NCBI RefSeq assembly: GCF_021869535.1
Contig: NW_026262581.1
Location: forward strand, 116,898,771-116,962,770
Source of the DNA: Mytilus californianus
Lineage: Eukaryota > Mollusca > Bivalvia > Mytilida > Mytilidae
Direction of reading: 5' to 3'
DNA: 64,000 nucleotides
Below the pieces are notes generated by a model. The model did no database searches. It was given only the letters and a program-made list of their open reading frames with translations, and was not told where the DNA came from. Position numbers and translations under genes: made by a program. Within the stretch, counting starts at the first letter, position 1, and each line of letters starts with the position of its first letter. This document shows, in pieces, positions 43,691 to 55,362 of the stretch.

Positions 43691-44390
43691 TTAAAGGGGC
43701 ACTAGCTGTCAAGTTCGTGTTTGCCGATTTTACTCTAATTCTCATATTTGATTTATAACCATGTAAAACATTCATCCAAATTGTAAAAAGTCTAAAATAA
43801 ACAATTTACAAGGCATGGGCTCGATAATATGTAGCTGCGTTTCGTGTGTATTTCAGTCTTGACGCCTTCTAATTAACTATCGAGTTGACCTCCGAAGACC
43901 TCCGATGGTCATATAAGCAATATAAACATAAAAATAGATATAAATAGAAAGCGAACTCGTGGAATTGGATTTTTCTAGGTCTGCTTAATTTCATATTATA
44001 GATTAAAAATATATGTTTATCATCGTTTTTACCTGTATAGGAATGATTTTTTGTGGATCGATTCAATTAATCAAATGATTTACCTTTGTTTCACTTTAAA
44101 TATTGACATTCTTTTACTTTAAATAACCGAACACGCACAATGCATGAGTTATCAATCTCTAGCTTAGGGGTCAAATTGAAGTTCACATGAATTCGGATTC
44201 AATGAGGTCGAATTATTCACTTGCAAGTGAATAATTCATCATCAATGTTTCTTCGCTTAATTTGACAAAATTGAATCGTACTGGCTGCTTAAAGCGAATT
44301 ATTATTTCACTATTTCACTTTCGTTAATGATTGAACAAAACAAATCATACTTTAGATTTTTTATATATCTCGTAGCTAGTGCCCCTTTAA
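43691..44390 (+). mobile_element. 700-bp non-autonomous DNA transposon with TTAAAGGGGCACTAGCT ends
   Basis: A 17-bp perfect terminal inverted repeat: TTAAAGGGGCACTAGCT at the left, AGCTAGTGCCCCTTTAA at the right. A 28-bp perfect palindrome (GAATTATTCACTTG and its mirror) sits at 44,210-44,237. There is no transposase ORF. A second copy at 57,779 and a fragment at 957 show a family. TTAA at the outer edges suggests a TTAA-type target, but this is inferred from the ends only. Confidence 0.85.
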
Positions 44391-44895
44391 AAAGAAAATA
44401 ATGCTTAATAAGACAGCACGATTGGACTCGTGGAATTGGATTTTTCTAGGTCTGCTTAATTTCATATTATAGATTAAAAATATATGTTTATCATCGTTTT
44501 TACCTGTATAGGAATGATTTTTTGTGGATCGATTCAATCAATCAAATGATTTACCTTTGTTTCACTTTAAATGTTGACATTCTTTTACTTTAAATAACCG
44601 AACACGCACAATGCATGAGTTATCAATCTCTAGCTTAGGGGTTAAATTAAAGTTCACATGAATACGGATTCAATGAGGTCGAATTATTCACTTGCAAGTG
44701 AATAATTCATCATCAATGTTTCTTCGCTTAATTTGACAAAATTGAATCGTACTGGCTGCTTAAAGCGAATTATTATTTCACTATTTCACTTTCGTTAATG
44801 ATTGAACAAAACAAATCATACTTTAGATTTTTTATATATCTCGTAGCTAGTGCCCCTTTAAAAAGAAAATAATGCTTAATAAGACAGCACGACTG
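43954..44895 (+). repeat. 471-bp tandem duplication of transposon right part
   Basis: The segment from ACTCGTGGAATTGGATTTTT (43,955) to the flank GACAGCACGA is repeated from 44,426 with a constant offset of 471 and only a few differences. It includes the right inverted repeat and ~35 bp of flanking DNA, so it arose after the insertion. The second palindrome copy is at 44,681-44,708. Confidence 0.92.
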
Positions 44896-45954
44896 GACCT
44901 AAATCTATATGACCTCTACTTTTGAAGTAATATCGAATTTGTACACTGTACGGTTTACTCCCTCACGGTCAAGTAGAAGTATATTAATACATGACACAAA
45001 ATCGGTATACGGTAATAAAAGGAGAACGGGACTGTGGATACGACAAATGGAACATACCCAAGGTAATATGTCAAAGAATATAACACAGGGATGCAATTTC
45101 TTAAATTTAAACGGATAGGCATCAAGCATAGTACCATTTTATAAAAGGTGCTACGTTGATTTCGATAAGGTTTAGGAGTAACCTTACAGTATAGGTTTGT
45201 TACAAAACTTCTACTGCAAGGGAAAGAGTTAATTGTAGTAACTGAAATATTGTACAATTTTGATTGCGTGCAGGGATTAAGTATGGTAATTTCTTTTATG
45301 ACAGTAGTTTAGTCTAGATTACTTTAAAAGGGGAACTTTACACTTGCGTGTTAAAAGTTTGTTTATGTCCAAACAATATGAAAATAGTTGGAATAGTGCT
45401 CATCCATGTAAATAATTTTTGACAGTTATTTTAAGCATATCTCTTGGATCTAAATATCGCGATAATTTTAAAGATTTAAAAAACAAATTGTTATTGCTTC
45501 TTTTAATTGTTTTGCTTTATTGATAATTAAAGATAAATGTTACATTAGATTATAAATTGTTAAGGACCTTGATCAATGTCAAACATACACAATTAAACAA
45601 GATATTTGACAAAAAGATAATAGTGAAGTTAATTATATACGTTATTGTAGAAACATAAGAATTCGGTGGCTTAATTTCTGGCATGGTTCCACTAGTCCAT
45701 TTAAATATATATAAATATTGAACGTAAAACAAGTAATATATAGCTAATCAATCTTTTCTCTATCTTAAACAAAGACAAGTCGCATTTATATTTCGTGCTT
45801 AACAAGAGAGCCAGATATTTCAAAAACCGAAAGCGTTAGAGCAACTGACTATCAGAAAGGTGTACACGTTACATCGGAAACGTCGCTGCTTACATTAGAT
45901 TTGAATATTTTTTTTAAATTGAAATGGTGTATGTTATAAAAACTAGTGTTTGGA
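44896..45954. other. Intergenic sequence upstream of the small ORF
   Basis: No gene or repeat recognised. ORFs on both strands overlap at 44.9-45.3 kb and neither is convincing. A TATAAAA at about 45,935 lies only ~15 bp before the next ATG, too close to act as its TATA box. Confidence 0.4.
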
Positions 45955-46350
45955 ATGGACTCGGATTCTAAAAAGATATTATTACTGCGAGAATCGTCTA
46001 ATCAACCGGTTCAAAGTATGCCGTCAGAGAATATTAACAGTATGGTGGACAATAACCATCATCATGTGCAATTCGCAAAGAAAACGGAATTTATCCCAGT
46101 GACTATAATTGAAGATCATAAAAAAAATCAGGGTGAAGATGAACACAATCACAAACATGAACACGAACATGAATTGGAACATGAACGTATTGAAACTGAT
46201 AATAAAGTTGAACATGATATAAAACAGCGTGTTAACCATGACTGCACCTGCCGTCACAGCGATGATAGCGATAGTGAACAATTCCATTCAAGACCAAGAT
46301 CAATTTTGAAACATAAACCTAATTGTGTTGTTATAGTTCACCAGGATTAA
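45955..46350 (+). CDS. Hypothetical 131-aa His/Glu-rich protein with ILK-KP-CVV-VH tail
   Basis: Single-exon ORF. I chose the ATG at 45,955 (context GGAATGG) over an in-frame GTG nine bases earlier. Order of segments: a short charged N-terminus (MDSDSKKILLLRE); HHVQF at residues 37-41 of the longer reading and about 36-40 from this ATG; an alternating His/Glu stretch around 63-77 (HNHKHEHEHELEHE); HDCTCRH near 100; an acidic DDSDSEQ patch; and the end RPRSILKHKPNCVVIVHQD. No signal peptide or membrane segment. AATAAA at 46,424-46,429 is a plausible poly(A) signal 75 bp past the stop. The tail is shared with the minus-strand ORF at 60,508-61,407. His clusters may bind metal. HHVQF and SILK fit protein phosphatase 1 docking patterns, but both are short. 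Function unknown. Confidence 0.6.
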   Translation: MDSDSKKILLLRESSNQPVQSMPSENINSMVDNNHHHVQFAKKTEFIPVTIIEDHKKNQGEDEHNHKHEHEHELEHERIETDNKVEHDIKQRVNHDCTCRHSDDSDSEQFHSRPRSILKHKPNCVVIVHQD

Positions 46351-49110
46351 TGTTTGAAGATATTTTTCATGAAACGTTGGACAGTACATATATACAAGAA
46401 ATGAAGTTGTAATATCTTCTCTAAATAAAGAAATAAGTTCGGAACAAATCTGCTTGCAGATTATCATTATGGTTATGCTATGAGTGTTTTGTGCTGTAAA
46501 AATGGATTTTAAGTGTAACATTTAATATTCACATTTGTGCAATACTAGTATATGCTTCAATCATGACAACACTCTGGTATAACAAAAACAACGAAGTTAA
46601 CACAATGGACCTTGATGTAGAGCCGTTAAGTCTATATATACAGTCGAGAAAAGACCACAGTATCTACATGAATATTTAGAAATCAACTTTCCTCGACCCA
46701 ATGTAGTGTTTTTATAAAAATCTAAAGATATACTTTGACTTTTACCAACAAAGCTCGGAAGGATAAGGGTTCAGAGATCCCTTAATCAACTATGTTGACG
46801 AAAAAAATGTGTTTATCCTTTTTTTATTGTTTTTAACTGTTTGTAACTAGTTCTATTTTGACACAATTATGCATATAATGCGTGATCAACGTAAATTATT
46901 GAAATTGTCTTTTTCTTTTGAAGTCAATTGTTGTTGATAATTTTCTTAAATGATATGTGACAATTGTTTTATATTATTGGAAAATAAAATAAAGATACTT
47001 ATAAAACACGATTTTCAATACTTGAATTCGTAAAGAAATTTGACCGAGGGTACACTACAGTATACTTATATATCTTAAATATTGGACCTTCGATCGACGG
47101 AGGGCTGTGATCACAAGATTAGACCAACTTAAAGTACAAAACGTGTTTGAAAAGTGATTGAAATTTCGAGCAATAAAAATATAGCATTGAAAATTTAAAA
47201 CCGTATGAAATGTAAAATTCTTCAAATCTAAAAAAGAGTTGAGCACGTTATCTTTAGAAGGAAATAGTATGTAGGAAGTATACAACCTATAACGTATTAA
47301 TGAATAAATATCGAAATGATTATCGTTATTTTAAAACATCCAAAACACAGAACTATTTAGTGATGAAAACGTGACTTCATAAGTTTGTGTTACAAACCTA
47401 AAGCAGACTGCAGATAAAATAAACTAACACATGCCTTATAAGAAATGGAGTCCAGCATTAATTTTTTTGTTAGATCATGTCACCATTAAATTATTTTTCT
47501 CGTTGACTGATTCTTGGCTAGCAGTCTGCTTGCAATAAGACTGAGAAAAGCATACTAAATAAAGTTCTCCAGGAGTGAAATAAGTTGAAGCAAATTAGCC
47601 TTTGATAATTCAAGAAAGGAAAAAATGTGAATTTTACATTTATGAATGATAAGCTAAAATATCCCGTCAACAAAATCGCGGAGGGGGATATTTGTGATCC
47701 CTAGATTATCTTACTCGCGAAATATACAAGGTAATAAATTATATCGTATCATTCTTTTTTTTTTTTAATCTTGACCTGTCCCTAGCCCTTTTGATCTACA
47801 GAATGATTGATTGTATTTAACTCTTACTGGGGGGTCAGGGCGAAAGGAAAATGGACATTTGCTTCTTAGTAGGAGTCAATATGAGGTTTAGTTTAATCGA
47901 TTTGTCTAGTTCTATTATACTATAATAGACGGTTGATCAACGTGTATAAATAGTCACTCTGCTTCATAGGAAGAAAATCAAACTTTAATACTTTTACAAG
48001 ATTTTTCTGTATTTTAGATTACAAAATGTCTTAGCTGGTACACATATATGAAAATATGTTCTTCAAGATAGTCATTTATGACTACACTCCTTCGAATTTA
48101 GTGTTTTTCTATGTTACTTAGCGATTCTGATAAATAAGATACAATAGAGTTGTAACTTAAAAGATTAAAATAAAACATGTATAGTCAACTGAGAATATTA
48201 AGGATATTGAATTATTCTCTTCTTTACATACATTTGATAAAAATGCAATATTTTCCATTGTGAATTAGAAAGAGTGAGTTGAATTAAAAAAAATAATATT
48301 TTGCTTTTGATGATGCATTCTGTAAAGAGTCTTGATAATGCTTCGTAATTTTCTTTTCTATTAATAGTCTTTCAGATTTCACTAGTTGTTATACTCAGAT
48401 GCTTCGATAGTGTAAGCTGTACCTGCTCTTCTGATGGCACGTGTTATGTAATAATTCGATGATCAGTAGCATTCGGTGGTATATAACCGTGCATGTACCT
48501 TATATGTTTAAAAGATCTAATTTTATTCAAAATAAGACAATTAGAAATCTTTTGAATATTTATGATTTCTTTATTGCTGTTCTCCATTAGGACAGCTACT
48601 GTAAATTCGTTAACGATTACATGTTGGTGGAAAACGGATTTTACAATGTACAATACTCATGTTTTAATGTACTTTAGTCACCATTATCCTTTGATTTTGA
48701 AGTTAGAAGTCGGTTATTTTTGGTTTAATGTTTTATATTACTATTCTTGTTTATGCAACCAAAGTACAGAAAATCTTCTACATGTTTAAACATCGTGACG
48801 CAATTAGTATAACTGAATCTTGATGGCTTTTATTCTAGGGTCATGATTTCTTTTAAACTTGTCCATTTAAAATGTTTAACATACAAAGTTTACAAAGATA
48901 ACAACACTTATTGTGTTTTACAAATTTGAGTGCACATTATAAATAATGGAAATATTTTCTACTTGGATAATTTTCCATTTTCTTTGTCTTTTCTTGTATA
49001 CAAACTAAAAGCACAAATATGATTCCTGCCTCAAACAAATATTTAATCAGCGTTGCGCAAGATATTGTAAATCATAGAAATAAATGGTTATAAATCAAGT
49101 TGAAGCAGTA
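46351..49110. other. Intergenic sequence
   Basis: Begins with the likely 3' UTR of the 45,955 ORF (AATAAA at 46,424). The rest has no recognised gene, array or inverted-repeat element. Confidence 0.45.
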
Positions 49111-49119
49111 ACGACCTAA

Positions 49120-50005
49120 AGGCAATAATGATACCGACATCAGTGCAGCAACAGCGACATAATGGTAATAATGATACCGACATCAGTGCAGCAGCAACAG
49201 CGACCCAATGGTAATAATGATACCGACATCAGTGCAGCAGCAACAGCGACCCAATGGTAATAATGATACCGACATCAGTGCAGCAGCAACAGCGACCCAA
49301 TGTTAATAATGATACCGACATCAGTGCAGCAGAAGCAGCGACCCAATGGTAATAATGATACTGATTGCAGTGTAGCAGCAACAGCGACCCAGTGGTAATA
49401 ATGATACCGACATCAGTGCAGCAGCAACAGCGACCCAATGGTAATTATGATACCGACATCAGTGCAGCAGAAGCAGCGACCCAATGGTAATAATGATACT
49501 GATTGCAGTGTAGCAGCAACAGCGACCCAGTGGTAATAATGATACCGACATCAGTGCAGCAGAAGCAGCGACCCAATGGTAATAATGATACTGATTTCAG
49601 TGTAACAGCAGCAGTGACCGAGTGGTAATAATGATACCGACATCAGTGCAGCAGAAGCAGCGACCCAATGGTAATAATGATACTGATTTCAGTGTAGCAG
49701 CAGCAACGACCCAATGGTAATTATGATACCGACATCAGTGCAGCAGAATCAGCGACCCAATGGTAATAATGATACTGATTTCAGTGTAGCAGCAGCAACG
49801 ACCCAATGGTAATTATGATACCGACATCAGTGCAGCAGAAGCAGCGACCCAATGGTAATAATGATACTGATTTCAGTGTAGCAGCAGCAACGACCCAGTG
49901 GTAATAATGATACCAACATCAGTGCAGCAGAAGCAGCGACCCAATGGTAATTATGATACCGAGTTCGATGTAGCAGAAGCAGCGACCCAATGGTAATTAT
50001 GATAC
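49120..50005 (+). repeat. Minisatellite zone 1: ~46-bp unit, partly 92-bp dimers
   Basis: The unit approximates ATGATACCGACATCAGTGCA then GCAGCAACAGCGACCCAATGGTAATA. Unit starts at 49,171, 49,217 and 49,263 give a 46-bp period. From about 49,330 two variants alternate (ACCGACATCAGTGCAGCAGAAGC and ACTGATTTCAGTGTAGCAGC), making a ~92-bp higher-order repeat. 46 is not a multiple of 3, so frames break in this zone. Confidence 0.92.
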
Positions 50006-51540
50006 CGAGTTCGATGTAGCAGCAGAGAAGCGATCGATGATAATTATGATACCGAGTTCGATGTAGCAGCAGAAGCGATCGATGATAATTATGATACCGA
50101 GTTCGATGTAGCAGCAGAAGCGATCGATGATAATTATGATACCGAGTTCGATGTAGCAGCAGAAGCGATCGATGATAATTATGATACCGAGTTCGATGTA
50201 GCAGCAGAAGCGATCGATGATAATTATGATACCGAGTTCGATGTAGCAGCAGAAGCGATCGATGATAATTATGATACCGAGTTCGATGTAGCAGCAGAAG
50301 CGATCGATGATAATTATGATACCGAGTTCGATGTAGCAGCAGAAGCGATCGATGATAATTATGATACCGAGTTCGATGTAGCAGCAGAAGCGATCGATGA
50401 TAATTATGATACCGAGTTCGATGTAGCAGCAGAAGCGATCGATGATAATTATGATACCGAGTTCGATGTAGCAGCAGAAGCGATCGATGATAATTATGAT
50501 ACCGAGTTCGATGTAGCAGCAGAAGTGATCGATGATAATTATGATACCGAGTTCGATGTAGCAGCAGAAGCGATTGATGATAATTATGATACCGAGTTCG
50601 ATGTAGCAGCAGAAGTGATCGATGATAATAATGATACCGAGTTCGATGTAGCAGCAGAAGCGATCTATGATAATAATGATACCGAGTTCGATGTAGCAGC
50701 AGAAGCGATCTATGATAATAATGATACCGAGTTCGATGTAGCAGCAGAAGCGATCTATGATAATAATGATACCGAGTTCGATGTAGCAGCAGAAGTGATC
50801 GATGATAATAATGATACCGAGTTCGATGTAGCAGCAGAAGCGATCTATGATAATAATGATACCGAGTTCGATGTAGCAGCAGAAGTGATCGATGATAATA
50901 ATGATACCGAGTTCGATGTAGCAGCAGAAGCGATCTATGATAATAATGATACCGAGTTCGATGTAGCAGCAGAAGTGATCGATGATAATAATGATACCGA
51001 GTTCGATGTAGCAGCAGAAGCGATCTATGATAATAATGATACCGAGTTCGATGTAGCAGCAGAAGTGATCGATGATAATAATGATACCGAGTTCGATGTA
51101 GCAGCAGAAGCGATCTATGATAATAATGATACCGAGTTCGATGTAGCAGCAGAAGTGATCGATGATAATAATGATACCGAGTTCGATGTAGCAGCAGAAG
51201 CGATCTATGATAATAATGATACCGAGTTCGATGTAGCAGCAGAAGTGATCTATGATAATAATGATACCGAGTTCGATGTAGCAGCAGAAGTGATCGATGA
51301 TAATAATGATACCGAGTTCGATGTAGCAGCAGAAGCGATCTATGATAATAATGATACCGAGTTCGATGTAGCAGCAGAAGTGATCGATGATAATAATGAT
51401 ACCGAGTTCGATGTAGCAGCAGAAGCGATCTATGATAATAATGATACCGAGTTCGATGTAGCAGCAGAAGTGATCGATGATAATAATGATACCGAGTTCG
51501 ATGTAGCAGCAGAAGTGATCGATGATAATAATCATACTGA
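50006..51540 (+). repeat. Minisatellite zones 2-3: 45-bp unit, ~33 copies, 90-bp dimers in the right half
   Basis: The unit is GATGATAATTATGATACCGA then GTTCGATGTAGCAGCAGAAGCGATC. To about 50,600 the copies are almost identical monomers. From about 50,640 to 51,480 two variants (GCGATCTATGATAATAAT and GTGATCGATGATAATAAT) largely alternate, a 90-bp higher-order unit. 45 is a multiple of 3 and several frames lack stops, which creates long artefactual ORFs on both strands. On + the frame reads IDDNYDTEFDVAAEA repeatedly but has no ATG of its own before a stop upstream. Confidence 0.97.
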
Positions 51541-51594
51541 TCATGCGACCTGTTGAACATTTTCTTTGTCTTGATTCATAAGTCCAATGTGTAG

Positions 51595-51715
51595 TATTGT
51601 AAACCATTCCTCCATATTATTGTAAACCATTCCTCCATATTATTGTAAACCATTCCTCCATATTATTGTAAACCATTCCTCCATATTATTGTTAACCATT
51701 CCTCCATATTATCTT
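51595..51715 (+). repeat. 23-bp tandem repeat, five copies
   Basis: The unit TATTGTAAACCATTCCTCCATAT is repeated. The last copies vary by single bases (TTGTTAACC). Confidence 0.93.
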
Positions 51716-52345
51716 AAAGTATTGCGTTATCTGTTAAGATAAACGTATGCAGCTTGGTCCTCATTGCACGAACATTTTTTTTTTATTAATTTACCATCGT
51801 AAATCCTTCTGATAACTTCAATGATATCTGAGTGACATTTCACGCAGAATGTACATATAAATCACACATTGTGATAAGGGTAAAGTCGAAAATACATTCT
51901 GATAACAGTCAAATGAAGTTCTAAAAAGTGTTAGTACTTGTGTAACAAGCTAATAAGATAAGTGATAAGGGGAAAATCACCTTAATTCAACTTAACAAGG
52001 AAAAAAAACACCTAAAATTTTCAAGTGAACTAAAAGTGAAAACAGAAAAAAAACATCTCGTTGAATTATTGAGGGCAACTAATCAGTGAATTTTGTGGAT
52101 TGACATTCATAGCTAAATATCGGTATTCTTATTTATTCTATCACTGCTCACTTTTTTAGCAATTTGATTGGTCGTTAAGATGATGGAGATTTTTGTAGTA
52201 ACTTTCATTGACTAGGTGTACTTTAGGTGACAGTAGGTGATGTAGGTATCATAAAATAAACCCTTCCACTTTCCTCTAATCTTGTCTGCAGAGAAACAGA
52301 GATAGCAGGTTATGTACATTAAGCTTGCTTTCAGTAACTGAGATC
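51716..52345. other. Intergenic sequence, nothing recognised
   Basis: AT-rich, with no array, inverted repeat or coding exon seen. Confidence 0.4.
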
Positions 52346-53580
52346 ATATCTTGATAAAAAATAAGGTTCCAACTCGCTCAGGCAAAGTATACCTAAGATG
52401 GATTTGGTTACTCGCTCAGACAGGCAAAATATACCTAAGATGGATTCGGTTATTCTTTAATGCCCCTTTTGATCATATATCACTTCACATGTTCAGGAAG
52501 TTTAACACCTCTAGCTTTCAATTTTGGGTATTAGCTTTCCTGGTGAAGGTTAATCCAGGAAAGTGCTTCGAATGCAACTAATTTCTAAAGTTGTATTTTC
52601 ATTTTTCCTTTTTTATTTTTCCTTTTTCTAGCACTGGGTCGACTGCTGGTTGACTGTTAGTCCCTGAGTGTAGCATCAGCTCAGTAGTCGGTGTCTGCTG
52701 GTTGACTGTTAGTCCCTGAGTGTAGCATCAGCTCAGTAGTCGGTGTCTGCTGGTTGACTGTTAGTCCCTGAGTGTAGCATCAGCTCAGTAGTCGGTGTCT
52801 GCTGGTTGACTGTTAGTCCCTGAGTGTAGCATCAGCTCAGTAGTCGGTGTCTGCTGGTTGACTGTTAGTCCCCGAGTGTAGCATCAGCTCAGTAGTCGGT
52901 GTCTGCTGGTTGACTGTTAGTCCCCGAGTTTAGCATCAGCTCAGTAGTCGGTGTTTAGTTACTGACAATATTTATAATATACTTTTGTAATCAAATTCTC
53001 AGTTGATTAATTGATGAACTATTAAAAAAAATTAAGGTTTCAACATCTGAAGTCAAAGTAGACCATAGATTGAGTTGTTTATTCTTTTAAGTTCACTTTT
53101 GACTGTATTGCTCTGCGCATGTGTAGGTAGTAATGCATCATTGGCTTTTTTTTTTCGGGTATGAACTTTCCTTGTGAAGGTAAATCAAGAAAATAACTTC
53201 AGGCGCAACACATTTGTAAAATGTTATTTTCATTATTCGGTAATGGGTCCATACTGCTGTCAGTTAACTGTTGGTCCATGTGTATCATCAGCGCAGAAGC
53301 TAGTGCGTCGGTGTTGGCATGATTTACAATGTACGTTTGCAATTAAATTCTTGGTTGAACTAAGGTTCCAACTACCTCAGTCAAAGTTGACCATAGATAG
53401 AATTAGTTGTTATTTTAGGTCACTTTTGATCATATATCTATTCGCGTGTTTAAATATAGGAATTTATATATTCATTTTGACTTCCCAATGTTTTTTTTTC
53501 AGTGAATCTAAATCAACGGACCATACTTTTCGGATCAACGGACTTTTCCACCTTGTTACTCTATGTAAATGTAGATAAAC
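52346..53580 (+). repeat. Tandem copies of a ~600-700-bp dispersed repeat
   Basis: The blocks 'AAGGTTCCAACTCGCTCAGGCAAAGTATACC', 'CTTTTGATCATATATC', 'TTTCCTGGTGAAGGTTAATCCAGGAAAGTGCTTCG' and 'ACTGTTAGTCCCTGAGTGTAGCATCAGC' recur in the same order as 'AAGGTTTCAACATCTGAAGTCAAAGTAGACC', 'ACTTTCCTTGTGAAGGTAAATCAAG' and 'ACTGTTGGTCCATGTGTATCATCAGC' at about 53,030-53,330, then again as 'AAGGTTCCAACTACCTCAGTCAAAG' at 53,361. Two full and one partial unit lie head to tail. I recall this family as common in mussels. The 134-codon ORF at 53,174 lies within it and is not supported. Confidence 0.7.
52643..52954 (+). repeat. 52-bp tandem array, six copies, inside the dispersed repeat
   Basis: The unit CTGCTGGTTGACTGTTAGTC then CCTGAGTGTAGCATCAGCTCAGTAGTCGGTGT is repeated exactly six times with three variable bases. 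The neighbouring dispersed-repeat copy at about 53,250 has the same segment only once, so the array is a local expansion. Confidence 0.95.
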
Positions 53581-55281
53581 GAACTGGGTTGGGTTTTTAT
53601 TGAACTGAATGAATACCTTCCACTTGGAATAAGACGAGTTTTATTCACTTTCAAAGGACCAGTATTAGTTAGAAATGAATGTACATCAACTAAAGTAAAT
53701 AACATGCTATTGAAGCCTTATTATCAAGTGTGATTTGTGAAGGTACAACAATCAATTTGTCAGGAGTAAATCAGTAGTACTACGTACATAACAGGCACTT
53801 GTATATTCATATATCTTAGATTCGTATCAATTCTAAAAGTCATTTTGACTCGGTCGTTTAAGTTCTCCGACTTTGATAATAACGCATTCGAAAATGTTAA
53901 TATTAATGTTACATATAACTCAGCAACGTTCGGGATGGTTACTAAATGCCGATGTACAGCTTAAACTATACTGTGACAAAGTGTTAATAATTCAAGAGAA
54001 ATTTACTATTGGTAGAATTTGACATCAGGGATTTGATTGCGCTATTGAAGTATTCGTTCAGTGACAAGTTGTGTAATACCTAATGGTGACACAAAGTTGT
54101 TCATTTTTGATGACTGTTATTTTAAATTCAGCTCAGAGAACATCCGGTACAATAATATAAAAAAAAAAAAACAACACAAAAGACTGATTTACGCAGAAAA
54201 ATAACCAATACCATAAGGCAAACAGGACATTTTGACATTTTTTGCGAAGGTCTAATGTATTTTTAAAAGGCAAACTTAAAATAATAATTGATGGATGCTT
54301 TTTGATTGAATATATGAAAAGTGTTAATTTCCAATGCAAGAGTTCAAAAATGGGCCTTAACATATTTTGTCATTTTCTATTGACTATCCTGTCGTGGTCA
54401 TAAGATTGAAGTTCTTTCCAATTGAACAAATTAGAAATATTTAAAGGGCAACATTATTATGTCTGTCGTTTACTTGAGCACGATAGGGAAGGACATTTCG
54501 ATATATTGGTTCGTTTTAAAACATAAATCTTGTAACGGACACACATTGTTGTAAATATATTTTTCTTTCATTTTTGACAACCTGAACAGACAGAACTTCA
54601 CAGAGATAGTTATTTTTATATCCAAAATTTTCATGACAGCTTCTAAGACAGGTGCATGCAGAAACTTAGTTGTTGAACAATTGGTTGTGTATTATCCTTA
54701 GAACTATCAGGAACAGAATGAAAATTCAGAGCATTAGATTCTAACATAAATGAATAAATGGGGGTGTTGGGGTGAACGTCAATAAGGTAAAAACCCAGCA
54801 AAAGAAATCAAAGTACTGAAGTACTGAACATCGGTTGACCGCAAGTTCTTGTGGATGGTCAAAAGCACTTGTCACAAAAAAAATCACATCTCTATACCTG
54901 AAACTGAGGTTAATGTACAGATATTTTTTTTTCTGAGACAAGTTCGTGCGCTGATGATGAATAAATGACAGGAAATTCAACCTCACCGTAATAACTATTA
55001 TATTGTAGTGATACAAATCAGTATACACTGGTTTGTTGTTATATATTATATTAATATAACAGTTACATGTATGTATAATTTTCATCCATTTATATATAAT
55101 TCTATTCTATTATTCTAATTCTATTTCTGAATTCAAGTGCATGGTGGACACTCTTCTGTAAAACTTCGATTTTTCTAAAAGATTGGATATGAGTTGGCAT
55201 TCATATTTTCCCGCAAAAACAATCTTCCATGCAGAGTTACCGGTCCTTGCCGGTATTGTCGCAAAACGTTCTTGAGATATT
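53581..55281. other. Intergenic sequence, no gene seen
   Basis: Minus-strand ORFs at 54.1 and 54.7-55.1 kb are AT-rich without motifs. No repeat structure noted. Confidence 0.45.
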
Positions 55282-55316
55282 CTTCCGCATGCAAAGATAT
55301 TATCAATGATTTTTTA

Positions 55317-55362
<46 letters not shown>

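Noticed and set aside
46024-46287. Minus-strand 87-codon hydrophobic ORF
   Set aside because: It is antisense to the His/Glu-rich ORF; its FMFVFMFVIVF run is the complement of the His/Glu codons.
50525-51556. + strand 343-codon acidic repeat ORF as a gene
   Set aside because: The apparent start is GTG. The open frame extends upstream to a stop without an ATG, and there is no flanking unique exon. Kept only as a finding.
49827-51607. Minus-strand ORFs of 577 and 536 codons (HRSLLLLHRTRYHYY and IIIIDRFCCYIELG repeats)
   Set aside because: They are translations of the 45-bp minisatellite, whose unit length is a multiple of 3 and lacks stops in these frames. Composition is extreme and no non-repetitive coding sequence flanks them.
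53174-53578. + strand 134-codon ORF
   Set aside because: It lies within a dispersed repeat whose neighbouring copy does not preserve the frame, and no protein feature is seen.
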